From NCBI RefSeq assembly GCF_030812875.1, contig NZ_JAUSTN010000003.1, positions 162,779 to 226,778 on the forward strand: 64,000 nt of DNA, given 5' to 3'. The stretch is from Peptoniphilus_B koenoeneniae. GTDB taxonomy: Bacteria > Bacillota > Clostridia > Tissierellales > Peptoniphilaceae. Shown here one piece after another: positions 16,917-26,037 of the stretch. Below the pieces are notes generated by a model. The model worked only from the letters and a program-made list of their open reading frames with translations. It had not been told where the DNA came from and ran no database searches. A program made the translations under genes and the position numbers. Every line of letters begins with the position of its first letter. The stretch's first letter is position 1.

Positions 16917-18515
16917 ATATTGGTCTTTCATATAATACTTGTCAATGTAATCCTCAAAGTTAATGGACTCATCTCTATAAGTTCCATCATCAAAAATTTC
17001 CACAATTCTATTTGCTATTGTTGAAATAAATTGATGGTCGTGAGAGGTGAAAAGTATATTTGACTTATAATTTATAAGACCGTTATTTACAGCTTCAATA
17101 CTTTCAAGATCCAGATGATTTGTAGGTTGATCAAAAATCAATACATTTGCCGGTTTAAGCATCATTTTTGAAAACATCATCCTTACCCTTTCTCCTCCAG
17201 AAAGAACATTAGCTTCTTTTAAAACCTCATCTCCGGAAAATAACATCTTACCCAAAAAGCCTCTTAAATAAATTTCCGATTGTTCCTCAGAATATTGCCT
17301 TAAGAAATCTACCAAATTTAATTTTACATCTTCAAAAAATTTTGTATTATCTTTTGGAAAATATGAGTAAGTTATAGTTTGTCCCCACTTAAATTCTCCC
17401 TGGTAATCTTCATCAGCCTTTGTTATTGTTTCAAAAAACTTGGTAATTGCCAGTTCATTCCCTATAAAGGCAATCTTATCATCTTTATTTACCCTCATGG
17501 AAAAATCTTTTAATAAATATCCCTCATCATTTTTTAGAGAAAGATTTTCTATATTTAAAATTTCATTTCCAACTTCTCTTGAAAGATCAAAGCCTACAAA
17601 AGGATATCTCCTGGAAGAAGGTTTAATATCATCAAGAGTTATTTTATCAAGAAGTTTTTTCCTGCTGGTTGCCTGTCTGCTCTTAGACTTGTTTGCAGAA
17701 AAACGTCTTATAAATTCTTGAAGTTCTTTAATTTTTTCTTCTTTTTTCTTATTTTGATCCTTTGCCATCTTTAGAGCAAGTTGAGAAGAATCATACCAAA
17801 AATCGTAATTTCCCACAAATAAAGTAATCTTTCCAAAATCTATATCCACCATGTGAGTACAAACTTCATTTAAAAAATACCTGTCGTGGCTTACAATAAT
17901 TACAATGCCTTCAAAAGCCGCAAGAAAATCTTCAAGCCAGATAACTGCTTTTATATCAAGACCGTTTGTAGGCTCGTCAAGAAGTAAAATATCCGGCTTG
18001 CCAAAAAGAGCTTGAGCAAGAAGAACCTTAACCTTTTCAGATTCTAAAAGTTCGCTCATATTTTTATAATGAAGATCAGTTCCTATTCCAAGACCCTGTA
18101 AAATTGTTGAAGCTTCAGATTCAGCTTCATAACCGTTCATTTCCATAAATTCCCCTTCAAGAGCCGCAGCTCTCAAACCATCTTCATCTGAAAAATCCGG
18201 TTTCATATATATGGCATCCTTTTCGGTTTTTATATCATATAATTTTTTATTGCCCATAATTACAGTGTTAAGAACATCATATTCATCAAAAGCATAGTGG
18301 TCCTGAGCAAGTTTACTCATTCTGGAATTTTTATCCATGGAAACATTGCCGCTTGTAGGATCTTTTTCCCCTGCAAGAATTTTTAAAAAAGTTGATTTTC
18401 CTGCTCCATTAGCCCCTATTACTCCATAGCAGTTGCCAGGAGAAAAATTTAAATTTACATCATCAAAAAGTTTTTTATCTGGAAAAATTACACTTAAATT
18501 ATTTACACTTAACAT
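16905..18515 (-). CDS. ABC-F family ATPase (YbiT-like)
   Basis: A 536-residue protein with two ABC domains and no membrane segment. Walker A is GANGAGKST in domain 1 and the degenerate GNELAITKF in domain 2. The domain 1 signature reads SELLESEKVK rather than LSxGExxK; domain 2 has a normal LSGGERVRM. Walker B is LLLDEPTNGLD, with FDQPTNHLD in domain 2. The linker (about 245-320) is rich in Lys. ABC-F proteins act on ribosomes. The domain 2 Walker A lacks GxGKS, as in some YbiT/Uup-like members. Confidence 0.9.
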   Translation of the reverse strand: MLSVNNLSVIFPDKKLFDDVNLNFSPGNCYGVIGANGAGKSTFLKILAGEKDPTSGNVSMDKNSRMSKLAQDHYAFDEYDVLNTVIMGNKKLYDIKTEKDAIYMKPDFSDEDGLRAAALEGEFMEMNGYEAESEASTILQGLGIGTDLHYKNMSELLESEKVKVLLAQALFGKPDILLLDEPTNGLDIKAVIWLEDFLAAFEGIVIIVSHDRYFLNEVCTHMVDIDFGKITLFVGNYDFWYDSSQLALKMAKDQNKKKEEKIKELQEFIRRFSANKSKSRQATSRKKLLDKITLDDIKPSSRRYPFVGFDLSREVGNEILNIENLSLKNDEGYLLKDFSMRVNKDDKIAFIGNELAITKFFETITKADEDYQGEFKWGQTITYSYFPKDNTKFFEDVKLNLVDFLRQYSEEQSEIYLRGFLGKMLFSGDEVLKEANVLSGGERVRMMFSKMMLKPANVLIFDQPTNHLDLESIEAVNNGLINYKSNILFTSHDHQFISTIANRIVEIFDDGTYRDESINFEDYIDKYYMKDQYSRA

Positions 18516-18614
18516 TTTTCACCATCCTTAATTCCTTAGAAATTATATCATAAAAAGATATTTTATCATGAATATTTTATTTATATAAGGGTAAATATTT
18601 TACGAGGTGATAAT

Positions 18615-20555
18615 ATGAAAAAATTATCTTTATTTTTGGCATTTGTATTTTTATTTTCATCCCTAGTTACATACCCTTATGCAAGCCAAAAAAAAGTTAA
18701 AACGTCAGACACTAAAGAAATTGAAAAAATTAAAAGTGTCTTTAATATTAAAGATAATATAGAATCTTTTAATATTAGTGAAAGCAAGAGCGAAAACACT
18801 TATAGGAAACGCTACAATTGGATTTTTAAAGATAAAAACTCAATTACAGTAGTTCTTGATGGCAAGGGAAATATTATAAACTATTTTAGCTATAATGCTA
18901 AAGACTCTAAAAAAACCATAAATGTGGATAAGGATTTGATTGTAAAAAAGGCAAATGAATACCTTGAAAAAATAAATCCTCAACTTTTAAAGGACTTTAA
19001 ACTTGAATCAACTAAATATTTTCTTAACAGCGGCCGTGTAAATTTATTCTTTTCAAGATATTACAAGGACATTAAGTTTTTATACTCAGACATAAATATG
19101 GAAATTAACCTTTCAGACCTTTCCCTATTTTCTTTTAACATTTCTGGTTATTATGAATATCCTAAGCTGCCTGAACCTAACCCTAAATATTCTTTAGAAG
19201 ACGCTGCAAAAGAAATGAATAAACTTTATCCTCTAAGACTTTACTACAGTCCCTACACTGAAAATAAGGCGAAACCTGTCTATGGAATTTCTCAATTTGA
19301 CTATCTTGATGCAGATACTCTTAAACCTGCAAAAAATATAAGAAATATGCCCTATGAAGAAGGTGCTAAAAGTGAAGACGCCATGGATGCAAGTGAAAAA
19401 AATTCTTTAAGTCCAGAAGAAGAAAAGGGCTTAAAGGAAAGAAAAGAAACAAGGGAAATAAAAGATGCCACAGCTGTGGTTAAAGATTTAGTTCCTAAAA
19501 ATCTTAAATTAACATCTTCATCATTATCAAAGATGGATAAGGAATATGTAATAAATTTGGATTATTCTAATAATTCTGATTACAGATCTTTTACCCTTGA
19601 CGGAAAAAATTTAAATATTTTGTCTTACTACAAGGAAAGCCAAAATATGAAAAAGGCAAATATCGACAAGAAAACTGCCTTAAATTTAGGAAAAAATTTT
19701 TACAATAAGTATTCTTCAAAGATTTCCCCTATTGATTTTAATATTTACGATTATTCTTCCCGTCCAAAGGATACAAGAATTAGTTTTTACCAAGTTAAGG
19801 ACAATATACCGATTTTAAACTCCGGTCTTGACCTTTTAGTTGCTAATGGAAGTAAGGAAGTTATAAATTATAATATCGATTTATTTAAGGGCGACTTTGA
19901 CAAAATCCCTGAAGATATTAAACCTCTTGATGAGGCTTTAAAGGCTTATTATGAAAAACTTGGCTTTGGTCTTGTATACACCCTTGAAAATAATAAGCCA
20001 AAACTGGTTTATGGTTTTACTAAAGATTTAAGCTATATGAATCCTAAAACTTTAGAGGTTAAAAAAGCAAAAATAAATTATGAAAACCTTGAAAGCTCAA
20101 AATATAAAAATGAAATTGCAAAATTAGCTGACTTTAATATAGGAATTAAAAATGCTGATGTAACTAGGACTGCCACTGAAAAAGATTTAGTCTTTTTACT
20201 TATGGTATGTGATTTTTCAGGAGAAAATATTCCTGTTCCCTACGAAAATTTTTCTGTAAGTAATTCAGATTTTTACAGAAGTTTTGAAGGTCTTAAAGAC
20301 GACAGACCTTTAAAACTTTCTGTCGCAGCTAAAAATATTTTAAAAGCTAGAGGCATGATGTATTTTGAAGACATTAAAAATTTAGATGCTTTCAACAAAG
20401 ATTTATTTAAATCTTTTAAAGATGGGGACCTTGCTTATTTGGCAAATGCCTATGCTTTAGGTCTTTTTGAAAAAGATGAGATAAAAACTGATGATTTGAA
20501 GCTCGATTATTTACTTCATATTATTTATAATTTATTGAATAATTTTAAGGGATAA
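18615..20555 (+). CDS. Exported YcdB/YcdC-domain protein
   Basis: The 646-residue protein has an N-terminal signal peptide (MKKLSLFLAFVFLFSSLV, cleavage near residue 24, YAS-Q). Two YcdB/YcdC-like halves, about 35-200 and 285-470, each contain a DKDLIVKKANEYL-type helix. An acidic spacer lies around 245-285, and the C-terminal 140 residues resemble a degenerate S-layer-like segment. No transmembrane anchor is seen. Function is unknown; a cell-wall location is inferred. Monocistronic, followed by a terminator. Confidence 0.85.
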   Translation: MKKLSLFLAFVFLFSSLVTYPYASQKKVKTSDTKEIEKIKSVFNIKDNIESFNISESKSENTYRKRYNWIFKDKNSITVVLDGKGNIINYFSYNAKDSKKTINVDKDLIVKKANEYLEKINPQLLKDFKLESTKYFLNSGRVNLFFSRYYKDIKFLYSDINMEINLSDLSLFSFNISGYYEYPKLPEPNPKYSLEDAAKEMNKLYPLRLYYSPYTENKAKPVYGISQFDYLDADTLKPAKNIRNMPYEEGAKSEDAMDASEKNSLSPEEEKGLKERKETREIKDATAVVKDLVPKNLKLTSSSLSKMDKEYVINLDYSNNSDYRSFTLDGKNLNILSYYKESQNMKKANIDKKTALNLGKNFYNKYSSKISPIDFNIYDYSSRPKDTRISFYQVKDNIPILNSGLDLLVANGSKEVINYNIDLFKGDFDKIPEDIKPLDEALKAYYEKLGFGLVYTLENNKPKLVYGFTKDLSYMNPKTLEVKKAKINYENLESSKYKNEIAKLADFNIGIKNADVTRTATEKDLVFLLMVCDFSGENIPVPYENFSVSNSDFYRSFEGLKDDRPLKLSVAAKNILKARGMMYFEDIKNLDAFNKDLFKSFKDGDLAYLANAYALGLFEKDEIKTDDLKLDYLLHIIYNLLNNFKG

Positions 20556-20583
20556 TGCTTAAATTTTATATGTTTATAATTTT

Positions 20584-20613
20584 AAAAGAGGACGGAAAAC
20601 CGCCCTCTTTTTT
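20584..20613 (+). terminator. Terminator of the YcdB-like gene
   Basis: AAAAGAGGACGG/CCGCCCTCTTTT, a 12-bp stem with one A-C mismatch and a 4-nt loop, followed by T. Confidence 0.8.
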
Positions 20614-20665
20614 ATTATTAATGCAGTAATGGATTTTACGGTTTCCGTTTTTTACTTTTGTTGGA

Positions 20666-20720
20666 TTTAGGGACTAATTTATTTATCAGCGTGTATAATG
20701 TGGGAGAAAAAAATAAATAT
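20666..20720. repeat. Degenerate left end of the dispersed repeat
   Basis: TAGGGAC, then 14 bp that no longer form the ACCGGT palindrome, then GCGTGTATAATGTGGGAGAAAA. Spacing is identical to the intact copies at 20864 and 21359. Confidence 0.6.
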
Positions 20721-20861
20721 TTTTTATAAATTATTTTTTTATGCTCTATGTAGAGCATTTTTAAAATTATATTCTAATTTTTAATTAACATTAATTTTAA
20801 ATTATTTAAGAAATACTTTCATTTTAAACAAACTTCTTATTGCCACAACCTTTGAAAATCC

Positions 20862-21239
20862 TGTAGGGACCGGTTTACCGGTCCGCGTGTATAATGTGGG
20901 AAAACAAAACCTGCATTTGATTTAAAATTTATTTTAAATTTACATTTTTATTTTATTTTATGTTTTTTCAATTTATATTTTTTCTACATTTTTTCTTTCT
21001 CTTTTTTTATTTTACATACATAACGCGATGGGGACTAATGGACTTGCGATTGTCCCTAACGTCCCCCTCGCGGCTCCCCCCTCCTTACCCCTCGAAAGGC
21101 TTTTTAAAGGTGGAAAAGCTTACGCTTTTCTTTCCTATTGTTTCTGTGGAGGTTGAATATATATTTACCTTTTTTCATTTTTCTATTTTATTTCAAATTA
21201 TTCGGCTTACGCCGCCGGACCAATAAATTGGTCCCTACA
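20862..21239. repeat. MITE-like repeat, copy 1 (378 bp)
   Basis: The ends are inverted: TGTAGGGACC (20862-20871) and GGTCCCTACA (21230-21239). The left end continues as a palindrome GGACCGG-TTTA-CCGGTCC and GCGTGTATAATGTGGG. A long AT tract and a G/C-rich block with its own hairpins (21025-21080) follow. The right end has the short form GGACCAATAAATTGGTCC. It contains no credible gene. Confidence 0.7.
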
Positions 21240-21357
21240 TTCCCTTGCAAAGGTTCTAATCTTATGAATCCTTTCGCATAAATTTACCCCACATTCCGGC
21301 GTGGATTCCATGTTCGGATGAAATTATAATAAATTTGTGTGTGGGATTTTGTGGGGC

Positions 21358-21653
21358 CTAGGGACCGGTTTACCGGTCCGCGTGTTTTTTGTGGGAGAAA
21401 AAAATAAATATTTGATTTAAAATTTATTTTAAATTTACATTTTTATTTTTATTTTTTTTTTAATTTTTTCAACATACATTTTTTCTTTATTTTTTCTTTT
21501 TCGTTTTTTTATTTTGTTTCAATAAATTCGCCTGACGGCGGCGGACCAATAGCAGATATTTGCAGCCAAAGCAAAGATTTGGGCAAATAGTTGCATGAGA
21601 CCTACCACGATTTTTTTCAAAAATCGGGTTAGGTCTTCAAATTGGTCCCTACA
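21358..21653. repeat. MITE-like repeat, copy 2 (about 296 bp)
   Basis: Left end CTAGGGACCGG-TTTA-CCGGTCCGCGTGT, then GTGGGAGAAAA, AT tract, CGCCTGACGGCGGC, and the 111-bp module 21543-21653 ending GGTCCCTACA. The module is nearly identical to 46347-46458. Confidence 0.75.
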
Positions 21654-21708
21654 CGGGGTTTTATTTTCAATTGAAATTTTCTTTTATTTATACTTTTATT
21701 TGCATTAA

Positions 21709-21742
21709 AAAAATCCATTGAAATTTCTTCCAATGGATTTTA
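21709..21742 (-). terminator. Terminator of bcd-etfBA
   Basis: AAAATCCATTG/CAATGGATTTT stem with a 10-nt loop; T-run on the minus strand, 11 nt past the etfA stop. Confidence 0.85.
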
Positions 21743-21752
21743 TTTTGTATAA

Positions 21753-22772
21753 TTATTCTATTTCTGCTTTTAATTTCTTTTCTCTGTCAATTGCTTCTGT
21801 TAATTTCGGAACTATTGCGTTTAAATCTCCTACTATTCCCAAATCTGCAACTTCAAAGATTGGTGCTGTTTCGTTTTTGTTTATTGCGATTATTAAATCA
21901 GATTCTTCCATTCCTGCCAAGTGTTGGATTGCTCCTGAGATTCCAAGGGCAAAATAAACTTCAGGTCTTACTGTTTTACCTGTTTGTCCTACTTGACGGT
22001 CTTTTGTAATCCATCCTGCGTCTACAACTGCTCTTGATGAAGAAATTTCTGCGTCAAGGACATTTGCAAGGCCTTCAAGATTTTCAAATCCTTCTGGTCC
22101 GCCGATTCCACGTCCTGCTGATACAAGGATGCTTGCCTCTGTAATATCTTTTTTCTTTGATTCTGCTTTTTCAATGCTAACTATTTTAACATTCATATCG
22201 CTTGGTTCAAAGTCTATTTTTTCTTCTATTACTTGACCCTTTCTGTTTGGATCATTTTCAAGAGCTTGCATAACTCCCGGTCTTACTGTTGCCATTTGAG
22301 GTCTAAATTCTTCACATAGAATTGTTGCCATAAGGTTTCCGCCGAAAGCAGGTCTTGTCATCATTAATAATTTTGTTTCTGGATCTATTTCAAGTTTTGT
22401 ACAGTCTGCTGTAAGTCCTGTATGGATTCTTGATGCAAGTCTTGGTGCTAGGTCACGTCCAATTGAACTTGCTCCGTAAATTACAATTTCAGGATCGTAT
22501 TTTTTAATGATATTGTAAATTGCCTTTGTGTATGGTTCTGTTACATATTCTTTTAAAATAGGATCTTCTACAATTATTACTTTATCTGCACCGTGGTGAA
22601 TTAAAAGTTCTGCGTGTTGTTTTACATTTTCACCAATAAGCATTGCTACTACTTGTTGACCTAAGTCATCTGCAAGTTCTCTTGCTTTTCCAAGTAATTC
22701 TATACCTACTTTTTGTAGTTGGTTATCTCTTTGTTCTATAAATACAAATACGTCTTTGCTCATCAAATTCAC
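21753..22772 (-). CDS. etfA: Electron transfer flavoprotein alpha subunit (with bcd)
   Basis: 339 residues. The C-terminal FAD domain reads SRAVVDAGW, RQVGQTGKTVRP and the GISGAIQHLAGM signature, then INKNETAPIF. With EtfB and Bcd it should form the bifurcating butyryl-CoA dehydrogenase complex (NADH to crotonyl-CoA plus ferredoxin). It is last in the bcd-etfB-etfA operon, 3 nt after etfB. GGGGTGAA is its ribosome site. Confidence 0.96.
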   Translation of the reverse strand: MNLMSKDVFVFIEQRDNQLQKVGIELLGKARELADDLGQQVVAMLIGENVKQHAELLIHHGADKVIIVEDPILKEYVTEPYTKAIYNIIKKYDPEIVIYGASSIGRDLAPRLASRIHTGLTADCTKLEIDPETKLLMMTRPAFGGNLMATILCEEFRPQMATVRPGVMQALENDPNRKGQVIEEKIDFEPSDMNVKIVSIEKAESKKKDITEASILVSAGRGIGGPEGFENLEGLANVLDAEISSSRAVVDAGWITKDRQVGQTGKTVRPEVYFALGISGAIQHLAGMEESDLIIAINKNETAPIFEVADLGIVGDLNAIVPKLTEAIDREKKLKAEIE

Positions 22773-22775
22773 CCC

Positions 22776-23570
22776 TTATATTATATATTTTTCTTGTAAC
22801 TTAGCTACAATTGCTTGGGCTGCTTCATCTGCGTTTAGGTCTGTAAGAAGAACGCCCTTACCTTTTCCTTGTTTAGGGAATGATTTTTTAACCTTTGTCG
22901 GTGATCCCTTAAGTCCTATGTCTGCAAGGTTAAGTTTATCTTTAATGTCTTCAAGTCCCCAAGTTGTGATTTCTTTTTGGTAAGCGTCAAAAACGCCGCC
23001 TACTGACATATATCTTGGTGGAGCAAGTTCTGTTAGAGCTGTAATTAAGCAAGGAAGCTTAACTTCCAAATTGTGGTATCTGTCTTCAAATTGTCTTTTA
23101 ACTTTTATGCATCCGTCTCCAAGTTCAAGTTCTTCAACGTAGGAAACTTGAGGTAAGTGCAAGTGTTCTGCAATTTGAGGTCCTACTTGAGCTGTATCAC
23201 CGTCTATTGCTTGACGGCCTGTAATGATTAAATCATAATCTAAATGTTCAAGAGCTCCTGCTATTGTGCTTGATGTTGCCCATGTGTCCGCTCCTCCGAA
23301 AGCTCTGTCTGTTACAAGAATTGCCTTGTCAGCTCCCATTGCAAGAGCTTCTCTTAAAGCAAGTTCTGCTTGTGGCGGTCCCATTGATACAACTGTTACT
23401 TCAATGTTTTCAGGATCTTTATCTTTTATTCTAAGTGCTGCTTCAAGACCTGATTTATCATCAGGGTTAATGATACTCGGAACTCCTTCTCTAATAAGTG
23501 TATTAGTTACAGGATCAAGTCTAACCTCATTTGTATCAGGTACTTGTTTTATACAAACTACTATTTTCAT
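22776..23570 (-). CDS. etfB: Electron transfer flavoprotein beta subunit (with bcd)
   Basis: 264 residues. The N-terminal MKIVVCIKQVPDTNEVRLDPVT, the INPDDKSGLEAAL strand-helix and the TGRQAIDGDTAQVGP motif are diagnostic of EtfB. It binds FAD/AMP as partner of EtfA. It starts 9 nt after the bcd stop with GGAGGAGA as ribosome site. Confidence 0.96.
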   Translation of the reverse strand: MKIVVCIKQVPDTNEVRLDPVTNTLIREGVPSIINPDDKSGLEAALRIKDKDPENIEVTVVSMGPPQAELALREALAMGADKAILVTDRAFGGADTWATSSTIAGALEHLDYDLIITGRQAIDGDTAQVGPQIAEHLHLPQVSYVEELELGDGCIKVKRQFEDRYHNLEVKLPCLITALTELAPPRYMSVGGVFDAYQKEITTWGLEDIKDKLNLADIGLKGSPTKVKKSFPKQGKGKGVLLTDLNADEAAQAIVAKLQEKYII

Positions 23571-23579
23571 ATTCTCCTC

Positions 23580-24722
23580 CTATTTAACTCCCATCCAGCC
23601 TGAAACTACCATTCTCATTACTTCTGAAGTACCTTCGTAGATTTCAGTTATCTTTGCATCTCTCATCATTCTTTCAATTGGATAATCTCTTGTGAAACCA
23701 TATCCGCCGAATAATTGAAGACATCTTCTTGTTACATCTGATGCATTTTCAGCTGCAAATAATTTTGCCATTGCTGCAAAATGTCCATAAGCTTGTCCTA
23801 CACCCTTTGTATGAGCTGCTCTATAAACTAAAAGTTTTGCAGCTTCAGTTTTGGTTTTCATATCAGCAAGTTGGAATTGAGTATTTTGGAATTGAGAAAT
23901 ACGTCTTCCGAATTGTTTTCTTTCTTTTGTATATTGAACTGTTTCGTCAATTGCTCCTTCTGCAATACCTAATGCTTGAGCAGCAATACCTATACGTCCT
24001 CCGTCAAGAGTCTTCATTGCAAGACCGAATCCCTTGCCTTCACGGCCAAGTAAGTTTTCTTTAGGAATTCTGCAATTTTCAAAAATAAGTTCGCAAGTAG
24101 AAGATGCTCTTATTCCCATTTTGTCTTCAGGTTCTCCGACTCTGAATCCAGGAGTTCCTCTTTCAACTATGAAAGCTGAGATTCCTTTTGTTCCCTTTGA
24201 TTTGTCAGTCATGGCGATAATTATAAATACATCTGCAAATCCTGCATTTGTAATAAATATCTTTGTTCCGTTTAAAACATATTCGTCCCCGTCAAGAACT
24301 GCTGTTGTTTGTTGTCCTGCAGCATCTGTACCTGCACCGGGTTCAGTTAAACCGAAAGCTCCTATCTTACGTCCTGATAGTAGGTCTGGTAAATATTTAC
24401 GTTTTTGTTCTTCTGTTCCGTTTTCATAAATAGGAGCAGCGCAAAGTGAAGTATGTGCTGATACAATTACACCTGTAGTTGCACATTTTTTTGATAACTC
24501 TTCAACTGCCATTACATATGCAAGGTAATCTGCGCCTTGTCCACCGTATTCCTTTGGAAATGGTATGCCGAAAAATCCATATTTAGCCATTTTTCTAACA
24601 TTTTCCATTGGCGGCTCATCTGTTTTGTCGATGTCTGCAGCAATAGGTTTAACTTCATTTACAGCAAATGCTTCATACATTTGTTGTAAAAGAGCATGCT
24701 CCTTATCCATTCTAAAATCCAT
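23580..24722 (-). CDS. bcd: Acyl-CoA (butyryl-CoA) dehydrogenase
   Basis: 380 residues of the acyl-CoA dehydrogenase family: FGLTEPGAGTDAAG (FAD/substrate loop), RKQFGRRISQFQNTQF, the C-terminal QLFGGYGFTRDYPIERMMRDAK and the catalytic-base region IYEGTSEVMR. The adjacent etfBA make the butyrate-pathway role likely; short-chain specificity is inferred from context. Single-gene promoter region upstream with TTGCAA-16-TATAAT. Confidence 0.94.
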   Translation of the reverse strand: MDFRMDKEHALLQQMYEAFAVNEVKPIAADIDKTDEPPMENVRKMAKYGFFGIPFPKEYGGQGADYLAYVMAVEELSKKCATTGVIVSAHTSLCAAPIYENGTEEQKRKYLPDLLSGRKIGAFGLTEPGAGTDAAGQQTTAVLDGDEYVLNGTKIFITNAGFADVFIIIAMTDKSKGTKGISAFIVERGTPGFRVGEPEDKMGIRASSTCELIFENCRIPKENLLGREGKGFGLAMKTLDGGRIGIAAQALGIAEGAIDETVQYTKERKQFGRRISQFQNTQFQLADMKTKTEAAKLLVYRAAHTKGVGQAYGHFAAMAKLFAAENASDVTRRCLQLFGGYGFTRDYPIERMMRDAKITEIYEGTSEVMRMVVSGWMGVK

Positions 24723-24779
24723 TTAAAGTCCCCCTTAAAATTTTTATATACTATGTTAATTAAATAACATTCTTTAATA

Positions 24780-24807
24780 ATTATATCACTCCAATATAAA
24801 CTTGCAA
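24780..24807 (-). promoter_or_regulatory. bcd-etfBA promoter
   Basis: On the minus strand TTGCAA (24807-24802), 16 bp, TATAAT (24785-24780), 58 nt upstream of the bcd ATG. Confidence 0.7.
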
Positions 24808-24873
24808 GTAATTTCAATTTTTTTCAAGGACTTTATAATGCTTAAAAAGCCTTATATTTTTTAACCTATTATT

Positions 24874-26037
24874 TTATTTTTCATAAAGTTTTTTTCTTAA
24901 TATTGCTTTATATTCTTCCACTCCCGGTTGGTTAAAAGGATCAACCCCCAAAATTTTTGCAGAAACTTGGCAGGCATATTCAAAGAAATAAAAAATACAA
25001 CCTAAGTTAAATTCATCAATTTTTTCAATTTCCAATAAAAGTTGATTGCTACTATGAGATTTCATAACAGCTTTTCTTGTAAGATCGTTAAGCTCATTTA
25101 AAGTCATATTTAAATTGAGACCGTAATCTTCTAAAGATACTTCCAGATTTGAATTTGAATTTAAAGGGGAAATTGTAGTTTCAAAAAACATCTGCCTTCC
25201 CGATTGAATATATTGGCCTAAACTGTGGAGGTCTCTTGAATTAATGACATAAGTTGGTAAGATTCCCTTGCCCTCTTTTCCTTCACTTTCGGCAAAAAGT
25301 TGTAAAATCCATTTTAATAAATATTCCAAATCCGGTTCATATACTGTAAAGATTTCAACAAAAAGATCTTTTTCGTAAAATTTGTTTCTGTAAGTTGCAT
25401 AGGAAATTGCATGATCCACATTGACACTTAAAGCACCATCTATAACTTTATCAACATCAATTCCTGCAAAGGCCATAGGAACAAGGCCAACACAAGTTAA
25501 AACTGAATATCTGCCCCCAACTTCTGAGGAGATTTCTATAAAATTATGACCATTTTTTTGGCATGCCCTTCCAAGCTTTGAATCTAAGGACTGGCTCATA
25601 ATAAAAATTCTTTTATTATAGTCTATAAATTTATTTTTCATAAATTCTCTCATGTATGTGTAAGCAATAATAGTTTCAAGGGTATTTCCCGATTTGGAAA
25701 TGACAAGAAGGGCAAAGTCTTCATCTAAATCCGATAATTTTTGTAAAGCGGCTCTTGTAGAAAGACTGTTACCTATAAAATGTATTTTATTTCCCTTTGG
25801 ATTTAAAGCATTAATTGCAGCTTCAGCTCCTAAAAAAGATCCTCCTATCCCTGCAACTACAAGGGTTTTTCCTGCCCTTTCAATTTCTTTTGCAATGCCC
25901 TTTGCTCTGTGGGCTTCCCCTCTTAAAAAATTAAAGTCCGTCCACAAATAATCTGCATTTCTATATTTTTCTTTATTTTCTTCAATTTTATCTTCTATAG
26001 ACCTATCAAAATTATATTTATAAGCTTTAAAATTCAT
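24874..26037 (-). CDS. pgi: Glucose-6-phosphate isomerase
   Basis: 387 residues, shorter than the about 450 of most bacterial PGIs. Key blocks are present: VVAGIGGSFLGAEAA, VISKSGNTLET (sugar-phosphate loop), SSEVGGRYSVLTCVG (PGI signature), and a C-terminal NQPGVEEYK with the catalytic-lysine region. It interconverts glucose-6-P and fructose-6-P. The ATG shares its last base with the stop of the phosphatase gene. It is the last gene of a four-gene minus operon. Confidence 0.93.
   Translation of the reverse strand: MNFKAYKYNFDRSIEDKIEENKEKYRNADYLWTDFNFLRGEAHRAKGIAKEIERAGKTLVVAGIGGSFLGAEAAINALNPKGNKIHFIGNSLSTRAALQKLSDLDEDFALLVISKSGNTLETIIAYTYMREFMKNKFIDYNKRIFIMSQSLDSKLGRACQKNGHNFIEISSEVGGRYSVLTCVGLVPMAFAGIDVDKVIDGALSVNVDHAISYATYRNKFYEKDLFVEIFTVYEPDLEYLLKWILQLFAESEGKEGKGILPTYVINSRDLHSLGQYIQSGRQMFFETTISPLNSNSNLEVSLEDYGLNLNMTLNELNDLTRKAVMKSHSSNQLLLEIEKIDEFNLGCIFYFFEYACQVSAKILGVDPFNQPGVEEYKAILRKKLYEK

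Noticed and set aside
20960..21226. 88-codon open frame on the plus strand inside the repeat cluster
   Set aside because: No ribosome site, Phe/Leu-rich product from a T-rich tract, lies within repeat copy 1.
24808..24873. Terminator for pgi (AAGGCTTT...AAAGTCCTT)
   Set aside because: The stem has a bulge and is followed by A-rich, not T-rich, sequence on the minus strand.
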